Below are positions 9,192-17,391 of a stretch of 64,000 nt of DNA, piece after piece (position 1 is the first letter of the stretch; every line of letters starts with the position of its first letter). Under the pieces are notes generated by a model, which ran no database searches, was not told where the DNA came from, and worked only from the letters and a program-made list of their open reading frames with translations. The DNA is from Pyxidicoccus sp. MSG2 (GTDB taxonomy: Bacteria > Myxococcota > Myxococcia > Myxococcales > Myxococcaceae): positions 11,184,001 to 11,248,000 of the forward strand of contig NZ_JAPNKC010000001.1 of NCBI RefSeq assembly GCF_026626705.1. The letters are read 5' to 3'. Made by a program: the position numbers and the translations under genes.

Positions 9192-9292
9192 GCGCCCGCT
9201 GCGAGACGGGGCGCGGGACGGGGGCGACGTGGCGGGTTGAAAGCCCGGCCGCCCCTCCGTACCGTGGCGCTTCTTTCCGCGAGGGTTCTCCC

Positions 9293-10312
9293 GTGCCCGC
9301 CGATCCGACCGAGCAGACGCAGGAGGAGCTCATCCTGGGCTTCCTCTCCGAGAGTGGGAGCGACTTCACCTCCGGGGAGGCGCTCTCCGGCAAGCTGGGG
9401 CTGTCGCGCACCGCCGTGTGGAAGCGCGTGGAGGCGCTGCGCACCAAGGGCTACCGGATCGAGGCCATCTCCGCCCGGGGCTACCGCCTGCTGGAGGTGC
9501 CGGATCGGCTCACCTCGCTGGAGCTGGCCCCGCTGCTGACCACCCGTGACATGGGCCGCACGGTGCACCACCACGACTCGGTGGGCTCCACCAACGAGGT
9601 GGCCTTCCGGCTGGCGCAGGACGGCGCCGAGCATGGCGAGGTGGTGGTGGCCGAGCAGCAGACGGCTGGCAAGGGGCGCCGGGGACGTGCGTGGGTGTCC
9701 CCGCCGGGCCTCAACCTCTACTTCTCCGCCATCCTCCGCCCGGAGCTGCCGCCGCAGCGCGCCCCGGAGCTGACGCTGGTGGCGGCCGTGGCGCTGGCGG
9801 AGACGCTGCGTGAGCAGGGGACGGAGGCCGCCATCAAGTGGCCCAACGACGTCCACCTCGACGGGCGCAAGGTGGCGGGCATCCTCACGGAGCTGTCCGC
9901 CGAGCCCGAGCGCGTGCACTTCGTGATTGTGGGCGTGGGCATCAACCTCAACTCCCGGGCGGAGCACTTCCCGGAGGAGCTGCGCGAGACGGCCACCTCC
10001 CTGACCCTGGCCACCGGCCAGCGCGTGCCTCGCGCCCGCTTCGCCGCCGCCCTCTGGGGCCGGATGGAGGAGTGGTTGGACCGGTACCTCGAGGAGGGCT
10101 TCGACCCGGTGCGCGCCCGCTGGAAGGCGCTGTCCTCCACCCTGGGCCAGGACGTGCTGGTGCGCACGGACCGGCAGGAGCTGCGCGGGCGGGCCGAGGA
10201 CATCGACCCGTCCGGCGCGCTGCTGGTACGGACGGAGGGGGGCTCGCTCGAGCGGGTGCTGGCGGGCGACGTGGAGCAACTGCGGCCCCGGAAGCCGGCA
10301 CGCCCCAGGTAG
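9293..10312 (+). CDS. birA: Biotin-acetyl-CoA-carboxylase ligase / biotin operon repressor
   Basis: Activates biotin to biotinyl-AMP and attaches it to the carrier protein of acetyl-CoA carboxylase. 339 residues: an N-terminal winged helix (about 10-65, SGKLGLSRTAVWKRVEALR) marks the bifunctional, DNA-binding class. The catalytic domain has the biotinyl-AMP loop GKGRRGRAW near residue 128, the KWPNDV motif and GVGINLN. The C-terminal SH3-like domain ends the protein. The GTG start at 9293 is preceded by GAGGG. It lies directly upstream of coaX in the same orientation, a common pairing of cofactor genes. Confidence 0.95.
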   Translation: MPADPTEQTQEELILGFLSESGSDFTSGEALSGKLGLSRTAVWKRVEALRTKGYRIEAISARGYRLLEVPDRLTSLELAPLLTTRDMGRTVHHHDSVGSTNEVAFRLAQDGAEHGEVVVAEQQTAGKGRRGRAWVSPPGLNLYFSAILRPELPPQRAPELTLVAAVALAETLREQGTEAAIKWPNDVHLDGRKVAGILTELSAEPERVHFVIVGVGINLNSRAEHFPEELRETATSLTLATGQRVPRARFAAALWGRMEEWLDRYLEEGFDPVRARWKALSSTLGQDVLVRTDRQELRGRAEDIDPSGALLVRTEGGSLERVLAGDVEQLRPRKPARPR

Positions 10313-10364
10313 GCCCGGGGAGGGCAGCCGTGGGGGCCGCCTTCGCGGTAGAGTGCGGGGCGTG

Positions 10365-11135
10365 ATGCTTCTGGCCATCGACGTTGGCAATACCAACACC
10401 GTCCTTGGGGTCTTCGAGGGCCGGCGCCTGCTGGACCACTGGCGGGTGGAGACGAGTACCCGCCGCACCTCGGACGAGTACGGCATCCTCGTCCGCCAGC
10501 TCTTCACCCACAGCGGTGTCGACGCGACGAAGGTGTCCGCGGTGGTGGTGTCCAGCGTGGTGCCGCCGCTCCAGTTCAACCTGGAGAAGATGAGCGAGCG
10601 CTACTTCCGCACGCGCCCCATGTTCGTCGGGCCGGGCGTGAAGACGGGCATGCCCATCCTCTACGACAACCCGCGCGAGGTGGGCGCCGACCGCATCGTC
10701 AACGCGGTGTCCGCCTACGAGAAGCACCACTCGGGCGTCATCGTCGTGGACTTCGGCACCGCCACCACCTTCGACGCCGTGTCTCCGAAGGGTGAGTACC
10801 TGGGCGGCGCCATCTGCCCCGGAATCAACATCGCCATGGAGGCCCTGTTCCAGAATGCCTCCAAGCTGCCGCGCGTGGAGTTCGCGCGGCCCCCGCACGT
10901 CATCGGCCGCAACACCGTGCACTCCATCCAGTCCGGGCTCGTGTTCGGCTACGTGGGGCTGGTGGACGGCATCTGCGCGCGGATGCACGCGGACCTGGGC
11001 TTCCCGGTGCGGGTCGTCGCCACCGGAGGCCTGGCCGCGCTGGTGGCGAGCGAGTCCAAGGCCATCCACGAGGTCGACGAGTTCCTCACGCTCGAGGGCC
11101 TGCGCATCATCTACGGAAGGAATCACGCGTCATGA
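10365..11135 (+). CDS. coaX: Type III pantothenate kinase
   Basis: Catalyses the first step of coenzyme A synthesis, ATP-dependent phosphorylation of pantothenate. 256 residues from the ATG at 10365; a GTG four codons upstream (10353) is an alternative. The actin-like/ASKHA motifs are present: DVGNTNT at the N-terminus, the GADRIVNAV loop in the middle and VVDFGTATTFD for phosphate binding. Type III enzymes are not inhibited by CoA. The stop overlaps the next gene by four bases (ATGA), so the downstream hypothetical protein is co-translated. Confidence 0.95.
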   Translation: MLLAIDVGNTNTVLGVFEGRRLLDHWRVETSTRRTSDEYGILVRQLFTHSGVDATKVSAVVVSSVVPPLQFNLEKMSERYFRTRPMFVGPGVKTGMPILYDNPREVGADRIVNAVSAYEKHHSGVIVVDFGTATTFDAVSPKGEYLGGAICPGINIAMEALFQNASKLPRVEFARPPHVIGRNTVHSIQSGLVFGYVGLVDGICARMHADLGFPVRVVATGGLAALVASESKAIHEVDEFLTLEGLRIIYGRNHAS

Positions 11136-12265
11136 CCACCGCAGTCCCCAACGCCGTCCCGGCGCCGCCCCCCGGCTGTCCCTTCAACGCGGAGTTCCTG
11201 CCGCCCAACCTGCGCAAGCACGTGGACCCGGCCGCGCCGGTGCCCCTGCGGATGATGGCGGCCAAGTCGCTGGTGCCGCTCAGCCCGTCGGACATGCTCG
11301 GCGCGCTCTACATGCTGACGTTCGACCCGGACGCCGGCGTGCGCGACACGGCGGCGAAGACGGCCGCCGGACTGCCGGACAAGATTCTGGGCTCCGCGGT
11401 GCGCGACGAGGAGGTGCAGCCTCCCGTGCTGGGCTACTTCCTGGGCCTGCTCAAGGGCAAGGAAGCCTACGCGGAGATGCTGGTCCTCAACGCCAGCACC
11501 CCGGACGACGCGGTGGCCGACGTGTCGAAGGACTGCTCCGCCAAGCTGGCGGAAATCGTCGGCCAGAACCAGCTGCGCCTGCTGCGCCACGAGGACATCC
11601 TCCGCAACCTGTGCGTCAACCCCAACGTCCCCGTGTCGCTCACCGACAACGTGTGCGACTTCGCGGTGCGCAGCGGGCTGGTGCTCGCGGACGTGCCGCA
11701 GATGAAGACGGCGCGCATCCGCCTCTTCGGCCCCGAGGCCGCCGAGGCCCCGCCGGACCCGGGCCCCACCGCCGAGCAGGTCCTCCAGGAGTTCCAGGAG
11801 GTGGCGGCGGAGGACGCCGCGCCCATGGAGGAGGGCAAGAGGCTCACGCTCGCCCAGCGGGTGATGAAGATGTCCATCGCGGAGAAGATCAAGCTCGCCA
11901 CGCTGGGCAACAAGGAAGCCCGCGGCACGCTCATCCGCGACACCAACAAGCTGGTGGCGGTGGCCGTCATCCGCAGCCCGCGCATCACCGACGGCGAGGT
12001 GCTCACCTGCGCGGCCAACAAGGCGATGATGGATGACGTGCTGCGCGTCATCTACAACAACCGCGAGTGGACGAAGAACCAGAAGGTGAAGCTCGCGCTG
12101 GTGAAGAACCCCAAGGTGCCGCTCACCATCACCATGAAGTTCCTCAACTCGTTCCGCGACGCCGAGCTGAAGGACCTCGCCCGCGACAAGAACGTGCCCG
12201 CCGCCGTGCAGTCCTTCGCGAAGAAGCTCCACGAGAAGAAGACGGCCCCGAAGAAGCAGGGGTAG
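11132..12265 (+). CDS. Helical-repeat hypothetical protein
   Basis: 377 residues, soluble, no signal sequence. The sequence consists of many short amphipathic helices, with HEAT/leucine-rich-variant character at residues 50-180 and 240-370 (for example ITDGEVLTCAANKAMMDDVLR) and a Pro/Glu-rich linker at about 205-230. It starts inside the coaX stop codon (ATGA overlap). It ends convergently with frzS, with a hairpin between them. I know of no characterised function; helical-repeat folds generally bind proteins. Confidence 0.85.
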   Translation: MTTAVPNAVPAPPPGCPFNAEFLPPNLRKHVDPAAPVPLRMMAAKSLVPLSPSDMLGALYMLTFDPDAGVRDTAAKTAAGLPDKILGSAVRDEEVQPPVLGYFLGLLKGKEAYAEMLVLNASTPDDAVADVSKDCSAKLAEIVGQNQLRLLRHEDILRNLCVNPNVPVSLTDNVCDFAVRSGLVLADVPQMKTARIRLFGPEAAEAPPDPGPTAEQVLQEFQEVAAEDAAPMEEGKRLTLAQRVMKMSIAEKIKLATLGNKEARGTLIRDTNKLVAVAVIRSPRITDGEVLTCAANKAMMDDVLRVIYNNREWTKNQKVKLALVKNPKVPLTITMKFLNSFRDAELKDLARDKNVPAAVQSFAKKLHEKKTAPKKQG

Positions 12266-12282
12266 GGCAGGGCGGGGGCGCG

Positions 12283-12310
12283 GCCCCGGGCAGTAGTCAA
12301 CGCCCGGGGC
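12283..12310. terminator. Bidirectional hairpin between the helical-repeat gene and frzS
   Basis: Perfect 9-bp arms GCCCCGGGC and GCCCGGGGC separated by 10 bases, located between convergent stops at 12265 and 12324. No T-tract is visible on either strand. Confidence 0.4.
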
Positions 12311-12323
12311 TCGACTCAGGACT

Positions 12324-14075
12324 TCAGGCCGCGGCCTCGTCGGCGTCCGCCACGGCGGAGGCCGGCTCATCCAGGAGCTGCTGGGCGATGGCGAGCGCCT
12401 TCTTCGTCTTCTCGCGCAGCTTCTCGTCGTTCTTGATGCGCGCGTAGAGCTTCGTCACGCGCTCCTCGTCGCGCACCGCGGCGGCCTCCAGCTCGCTGAT
12501 GCGCTTGCGCAGCTCCTCGGCCTCCTCGGCCGCGCGGGTGCCCTGCTCGGACAGCTGCGCGTTGGCCTCCTCGAGCTGCGTCTGCAGGGCCTCGGCCTCG
12601 CGCTGCGCGGCGTCCACCTGGCTGCGCAGTCCTTCCGCCTCTTCCTGGGCGGCCTGGATGTCCGCTTCGAGCTGGCCGGTGCGGCCGCGCAGTTCCTCCA
12701 CCTCGGCGCTCAGCGCCTGGGCCTGGGACTGGTGCTGGTCCACCTCCGTCTGGAGCGCGGACAGCTGCGCGGCGGCGCCGCGGGCCTCTTCCTTGGCGGC
12801 GGCGAGCTGCTGGTCCACGCGCTTGCGCTCCGTGGTCAGCGTCTCCGCGCGCGTGGTGAGCGTCTTGAGCTGCGCGTCGCGGCGGGCAATCTCGGAGTCG
12901 GCCGTGCTGGCCTTCTGCTCCAGCTCCAGGTGCTGGTCCTTGAGCTCGACGATCTCCTGGTCCTTCTGGTTCAGCTCCGTCTTCAGGCGGAGGATTTCCT
13001 TGTCCCGCTTGTTGACGGCGTCGCGCAGGGCGAAGGTGTCCTTGTCGTTCTTCCCGGTGGCCGCGCGCGCCGTCTCCAGCTCGGTGGCCTTGCCCTCCAG
13101 CTCGGTCTCCAGCTCGCGGACGCGGTCCTCGGCCTGGGTCGCCTGGCCCTGGGCGTCGTTGATCGCGCCCTGCAGCTCGGCCACCTTCGCGCGCAGGTTG
13201 CGCAGCTCCGCCGCGTCCGCCGCGGACATGGCCGGAGCCGCCGCCGTCACCGGGGGCGCGGAGGCGCGCGCGGGCGGGGGCGGCGTACGCGCGGGCGGCG
13301 GCGTCACGACGCGAACGGGCTCGGGCGGGCGCACGGGCTCCGGCGGCGGGCGCACGAGCTCCGGCGGCATGAAGCCCACCACCGTCTTCTCCGAGTCATC
13401 CAGCGCGTCGAGCGCGTCGTCCGCGTCCGAGCCCAGCGAGTCCAGCGAGGCGAAGTCCTCTTCCACGCCCTCCACCACCGCCTCCGGCGGGGCGATGACG
13501 GGCTCCTCGTCAATCGAAGGCTCGTTCTCGGGCGCGGCCATGTCGCTGAAGGCGGCGTCGAGGTCCAGCTCCTCGCCCTGCACCGCGGCCTCCTCGCCGG
13601 TGTCGACCGAGATTTCCTCGCCGAAGTCCGCCGTCATCGGCTCGTCGCCGAGCGCGTCCAGCGTGAGGCTCTCGTCCACCACGTCCTCGGACGCCGGGAG
13701 CTCCGGGAAGCCGATCAGCGCGCCCACGCGCTCCACCAGGAGGTTGGCGTCCACCGGCATGGCGACGTACTCGTCCGCGTGCGCCTTCAGCTTGCGGTGC
13801 TGCGCGAAGCCGTCCGGGTTGCCGACGATGACGATGGGGACGTTCTTGAGGTCGTCGTCCTTCTTCAGCTTGCCGCAGATGAGGTAGCCGTTCTGCCCCG
13901 CGGACAGCTCCACGGCGATGACGGTGAGGTCCGGCCGGTCGCGGCGAATCTGCTCCACGCTGCCCTTGCCGTCGGAGGTGTCCTCCACCGTGAAGCCTCG
14001 GGCCTCCAGCGCGGGACGCAGCGTGGCGGCGAGGGCGGTGTCGCTCTTTTCGACGATCAGGATTTTCTTGGACAT
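12324..14075 (-). CDS. frzS: FrzS, pseudo-receiver coiled-coil motility protein
   Basis: Social-motility protein that, in M. xanthus, localises to the cell poles and moves between them during reversals. 583 residues from the ATG at 14075. Residues 1-125 form a receiver-like domain closely matching the known FrzS domain (LSAGQNGYLICGKLKKDDDL, GNPDGFAQHRKLKAHADEY). The canonical phospho-acceptor position is Ala54, with Glu56 nearby, so it is a pseudo-receiver. An acidic segment and a Pro-rich linker (about 225-275) follow, then a long coiled coil to about residue 570. From memory M. xanthus lacks the Lys10 seen here. The gene lies close to the rest of frz, as in M. xanthus. Confidence 0.92.
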   Translation of the reverse strand: MSKKILIVEKSDTALAATLRPALEARGFTVEDTSDGKGSVEQIRRDRPDLTVIAVELSAGQNGYLICGKLKKDDDLKNVPIVIVGNPDGFAQHRKLKAHADEYVAMPVDANLLVERVGALIGFPELPASEDVVDESLTLDALGDEPMTADFGEEISVDTGEEAAVQGEELDLDAAFSDMAAPENEPSIDEEPVIAPPEAVVEGVEEDFASLDSLGSDADDALDALDDSEKTVVGFMPPELVRPPPEPVRPPEPVRVVTPPPARTPPPPARASAPPVTAAAPAMSAADAAELRNLRAKVAELQGAINDAQGQATQAEDRVRELETELEGKATELETARAATGKNDKDTFALRDAVNKRDKEILRLKTELNQKDQEIVELKDQHLELEQKASTADSEIARRDAQLKTLTTRAETLTTERKRVDQQLAAAKEEARGAAAQLSALQTEVDQHQSQAQALSAEVEELRGRTGQLEADIQAAQEEAEGLRSQVDAAQREAEALQTQLEEANAQLSEQGTRAAEEAEELRKRISELEAAAVRDEERVTKLYARIKNDEKLREKTKKALAIAQQLLDEPASAVADADEAAA

Positions 14076-14273
14076 GGAGGGACGGCCCGTCCTGCGGTGC
14101 GGCGCGCGCGTGAGCACCCCACGGGCGTCACCGCGCGAAATAGGAATACGCCGTCGAGGCTATCGGCCATGCAGGGGACCGTCAATGTTCCGCCCAGACG
14201 GAATCCCGGCCGCCCGGAGAGCGGGCAGGCGTCATGCAACGAACGTTTGGGAGGTGCCGGACGGCGGCGCGAC

Positions 14274-15158
14274 TCAGCGAGGGAACGTCACCGTCTGCAA
14301 GGGGACGGAAGGGCGCGAGTGCTGCGCGGGTGCGGGCGAGAAGAGCGGCTCCTCGGACTGCGGCGGCTCCGACTTGCGGGCAATGGCCTCACCGCTGTCG
14401 CGCTCGGAGAGCATGCGGCGGATGTCGTCCTCGTCCATGTCGGTGACCATCTCGTAGACGATTTCGTCGTCCCGCCAGGTGACGACGTTGTAGCCCTGCG
14501 CGGAGTCCACCTCCACCGCCTTCAGGGCCTGGACTCTCGGCGCCGCCGCGTCGTCGTCGGGGACGACGAAGACACTCAGGCGGCGGCTCGGCTCACCTTC
14601 CTTCTGCGGCAGCGTCTCGTAGCTGATGAACGCCACTTCCCTGCCGTTGAGGATGGAGATGCGGCCCCCCAGCGGCTTCGCCTTGGGCAGCTGGGGCAGG
14701 GTGACGCGCGGGTCCACCTTGTCCTTGAACCACTCCTCCATCTGCTCGGGCGACGCGGAGGCAATCTCGAAGGGCAGCACCTTGTTGTGGCGCTGGATGG
14801 CCTCGCGGCGGGCCAGACGCAGGCGCTGCTCGGACTGGTAGGCCACCCAGCCTCCGCCCACCGTCACCACCACCAGGGCCATGGCGCCCGCGCGCAGCCA
14901 CACGCCGTACTGCGCGCGGCGCTGCTCCCGCTTGAGGCCCACCTGGAGGCCCGCGCGCAGGGAGGCAGGAGCCTGCATCCCCTGGACGGAGTGGCGCGCG
15001 GCTCGCCGCAGCGCCAGCTTCATCTGCGTCTCCTCCTCCACGCGGCGCTGACATGCGGCGCAGCCGGAGAGGTGCGTTTCGAGGTCCACCCGCTCCTCCG
15101 GCTGGAATTCGCCGTCGAGGTACGGATAGAGGAGCCGTTCGAGTTCCTGGCAGGTCAT
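14274..15158 (-). CDS. Anti-sigma factor with zinc-finger (ZAS) domain
   Basis: 294 residues. The N-terminal ZAS domain has the HxxxCxxC signature (His29, Cys33, Cys36), which binds zinc and the partner sigma factor. One membrane segment at about residues 87-106 (AMALVVVTVGGGWVAY) anchors it, and the approximately 185-residue periplasmic part is beta-rich with an acidic, Pro-rich end. It lies immediately downstream of the ECF sigma gene on the same strand (23 bases), the standard sigma/anti-sigma arrangement. It probably holds the sigma factor inactive until an envelope signal arrives. Confidence 0.88.
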   Translation of the reverse strand: MTCQELERLLYPYLDGEFQPEERVDLETHLSGCAACQRRVEEETQMKLALRRAARHSVQGMQAPASLRAGLQVGLKREQRRAQYGVWLRAGAMALVVVTVGGGWVAYQSEQRLRLARREAIQRHNKVLPFEIASASPEQMEEWFKDKVDPRVTLPQLPKAKPLGGRISILNGREVAFISYETLPQKEGEPSRRLSVFVVPDDDAAAPRVQALKAVEVDSAQGYNVVTWRDDEIVYEMVTDMDEDDIRRMLSERDSGEAIARKSEPPQSEEPLFSPAPAQHSRPSVPLQTVTFPR

Positions 15159-15181
15159 GGGCGCGCGGGAGGAACCTGTTT

Positions 15182-15823
15182 CTACCCTGTCTTCTTCCTG
15201 TTCCGATACTCTTCGAGATCCGCGGGGGCGTTCACCGGCTCACCATCATGCCGGAATACACCCTGGCCCACCGCGTACTCGCGCAGGTTCTTCTGCAAGA
15301 GCTTGCGCCCGCGGAACAGCCGGCTCATCACCGTGCCCACGGGGCACTCGAGAATCTCGGCGATCTCCTTGTAGGAGAACTCCTGCAGGTCCGCGAGGAT
15401 GACCACCAGCCGGAAGTCGATGGGCAGCGCGTCGATGGCGCGCAGCACGTCGTCCGACAGGAGCCGGTCGAAGAAGTACTGCTCCGGGTTGGCCGCGAAG
15501 TCCGTCGCGTCCCGGCTCACGAAGCGCTCGTGCACCGCCTCGCGCTCCACGCCCTCCACCACGGTGCGCTCCTTCACCTTCCGGCGGTACCGGTTGATGA
15601 AGGTGTTGGTGAGGATCTTGAAGAGCCAGGCCTTGATGTTGGTGCCCCGCTCGAACTTGTCGAAGAAGCGGTAGGCCCGCATGCAGGTGTCCTGCACGAG
15701 GTCCTCCGCATCGCGCTCGTTCTTCGTCAGCCGCAGGGCGGCGGAGTAGAGCGGGTCCAGATGGGCCAGCGCCAGCTCTTCGAATTCCTGCTTCGTTCGG
15801 TTGGGTTGCCTGAAGTCCAACAT
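15182..15823 (-). CDS. rpoE1: ECF-type RNA polymerase sigma factor (RpoE1-like)
   Basis: 213 residues. Region 2 lies at about 15-85 (LVQDTCMRAYRFFDKFERG, then IKAWLFKILTNTFINRYRR) and region 4 at about 130-185 (DLQEFSYKEIAEILECPVGTVM-type helix-turn-helix). A linker of about 50 residues separates them. GGAAGG precedes the ATG at 15823. In M. xanthus an ECF factor gene, rpoE1, lies beside frz and affects motility; I assign the symbol from position and family. The anti-sigma gene follows directly. Confidence 0.85.
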   Translation of the reverse strand: MLDFRQPNRTKQEFEELALAHLDPLYSAALRLTKNERDAEDLVQDTCMRAYRFFDKFERGTNIKAWLFKILTNTFINRYRRKVKERTVVEGVEREAVHERFVSRDATDFAANPEQYFFDRLLSDDVLRAIDALPIDFRLVVILADLQEFSYKEIAEILECPVGTVMSRLFRGRKLLQKNLREYAVGQGVFRHDGEPVNAPADLEEYRNRKKTG

Positions 15824-15878
15824 GTCCCGCCTTCCAAGGGCCCGAAACAATTGGGGAATGAGTTGTCGCCTGCCCATC

Positions 15879-15906
15879 AATGTATGCACGGGAACAGACT
15901 GGGCAA
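15879..15906 (-). promoter_or_regulatory. Candidate sigma-70-like promoter for the ECF sigma gene
   Basis: On the minus strand, TTGCCC (15906-15901), a 16-base spacer and TACATT (15884-15879) lie about 55 bases before the ATG at 15823. The match is moderate. I saw no clear GGAAC-type ECF promoter here, so autoregulation is not evident. Confidence 0.3.
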
Positions 15907-15972
15907 CAACGCCATCCCTGCTACACCCGGCCGCACGCCCGCTTCGGGAACACCAGACGCTCGCCAGGAGAA

Positions 15973-15994
15973 GTTATTCCCCACCAGGAATAAC
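15973..15994. promoter_or_regulatory. Perfect AT-rich inverted repeat upstream of the sigma gene
   Basis: GTTATTCC (15973-15980) and GGAATAAC (15987-15994) form perfect 8-bp arms around 6 bases. It is AT-rich in a GC-rich genome and sits between the ald 3' end and the sigma-gene promoter. It could be a regulator binding site or part of the ald terminator. Confidence 0.35.
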
Positions 15995-15997
15995 GAA

Positions 15998-16032
15998 CGG
16001 GGAGGCCGGATGTCGCCATCCGAACCTCCCCG
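15998..16032 (-). terminator. Terminator hairpin for ald
   Basis: The arms CGGGGAGG..GGATG and CATCC..CCTCCCCG pair around a short loop, 33 bases beyond the ald stop. On the minus strand it is followed by a moderately T-rich stretch (TTCGTTATTCC). Confidence 0.5.
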
Positions 16033-16064
16033 CCGGGTCCTGCCTGACTGCCTGCCTGCTGGGC

Positions 16065-17192
16065 CTACTTGCGGCCGGCGAGCGCGTCCGCCAGGGGCAC
16101 GTAGTCGTAGCCCATGTCCTTGGCGACGGCCTCGTAGGTGACGTGGCCGTTGTAGGTGTTCATCGCACGGGCCAGGGCGCGGTCGGACTTCACGGCCTCC
16201 ACCAGGCCCATGTCGGCGATCTTCCGCGCGTACGGGCGGGTGGTGTTGGTGAGCGCGTACGTGGACGTCTGCGGCACCGCGCCGGGCATGTTGGCCACGC
16301 AGTAGTGGACGACGCCATGGACCACGAAGGTCGGGTTGTCGTGGGTGGTGGGCTTGCAGGTCTCGATGCAGCCACCCTGGTCCACCGCGACGTCGACGAC
16401 GACGGAGCCGGGGCTCATCTCGGCGATGAGGGCCTCGGAGACGAGCTTCGGGGCCTTGCCGCCGGGGATGAGCACGCCACCGATGACCAGGTCCGACTCG
16501 CGCACCGACTTGGCGATGCTCTCCGTGTCCGACGCCAGCACGCTGGTGCGGCCGAGGAACACGTCGTCCAGGTAGGTGAGGCGCTCCAGGTTGACGTCGA
16601 GGATGGTGACCTCGGCGCCCATGCCCACCGCCACCTTGGCGGCGCACAGACCCACCACGCCACCACCGATGACGGTGACGCGGCCGCGGCGCACGCCGGG
16701 CACGCCGCCCAGCAGGATGCCCTTGCCGCCGTGCGCCTTCTCCAGGCACGCGGCGCCCACCTGGATGGCCATCTTCCCGGCCACCTCGGACATGGGCTTG
16801 AGCAGCGGCAGGCTGCCGTCATCCAGCTGCAGCGTCTCGTACGCGACGGCCGCCGCCTTCTTCTTGAGCAACGCCTTCGTCAGCTCCGGGTCCACGCCGG
16901 CCAGGTGGAAGTACGTGTAGATGATCTGGCCGGGCTGGATGCGCTCGTACTCGGGCGCAATCGGCTCCTTCACCTTGACGATCATCTCCGCGCGCTTCCA
17001 GACCTCGTCCGCGCTGGCGACGATCTGCGCGCCGACGCGCTGGTACTCCGAGTCGGGGATGCCGGAGCCGACGCCGGCGTTCGTCTCGACCAACACCGTG
17101 TGGCCCGCGCTCGTGAGCGCGCGCACACCCGCCGGAACCATGCCGACGCGGTACTCACGGGTTTTGATCTCCTTGGGAACTCCGACGATCAC
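16065..17192 (-). CDS. ald: Alanine dehydrogenase
   Basis: Reversible NAD-dependent deamination of L-alanine to pyruvate and ammonia. 375 residues from a GTG at 17192, preceded by TGGAGG; the normal family length is about 370. The N-terminal signature VGVPKEIKTREYRVGMVP is at residues 3-20, and the catalytic Lys and His lie in the domain that follows. The Rossmann motif VIGGGVVGLCAA is near residue 170, and GGCIET and NMPGAVPQTSTYAL are typical of the family. M. xanthus has an alanine dehydrogenase gene near frz whose loss disturbs development, which agrees with this position. Confidence 0.95.
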   Translation of the reverse strand: MIVGVPKEIKTREYRVGMVPAGVRALTSAGHTVLVETNAGVGSGIPDSEYQRVGAQIVASADEVWKRAEMIVKVKEPIAPEYERIQPGQIIYTYFHLAGVDPELTKALLKKKAAAVAYETLQLDDGSLPLLKPMSEVAGKMAIQVGAACLEKAHGGKGILLGGVPGVRRGRVTVIGGGVVGLCAAKVAVGMGAEVTILDVNLERLTYLDDVFLGRTSVLASDTESIAKSVRESDLVIGGVLIPGGKAPKLVSEALIAEMSPGSVVVDVAVDQGGCIETCKPTTHDNPTFVVHGVVHYCVANMPGAVPQTSTYALTNTTRPYARKIADMGLVEAVKSDRALARAMNTYNGHVTYEAVAKDMGYDYVPLADALAGRK

Positions 17193-17391
17193 GACTGCCT
17201 CCAGAGGGGGACTTGAAATCGCGCGGACCCTACCCAAAACCCGGGGGGAATCAAGGCGCGCCTGGAAGCCGGATGCATGCCTCCGGTGAGCCGGAGTAAC
17301 CCCTCACGTATGACGCGCGGCGTTGAATGCGATGCGTCTGTCGGCGCTTCGACGTCGAAGAAACGCGGGGCCGGTGGTAGTTGAGGAAGGC

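Noticed and set aside
12732..15374. An 880-codon plus-strand frame opposite frzS and the anti-sigma gene
   Set aside because: Low-complexity, without domains; the minus-strand proteins have clear motifs.
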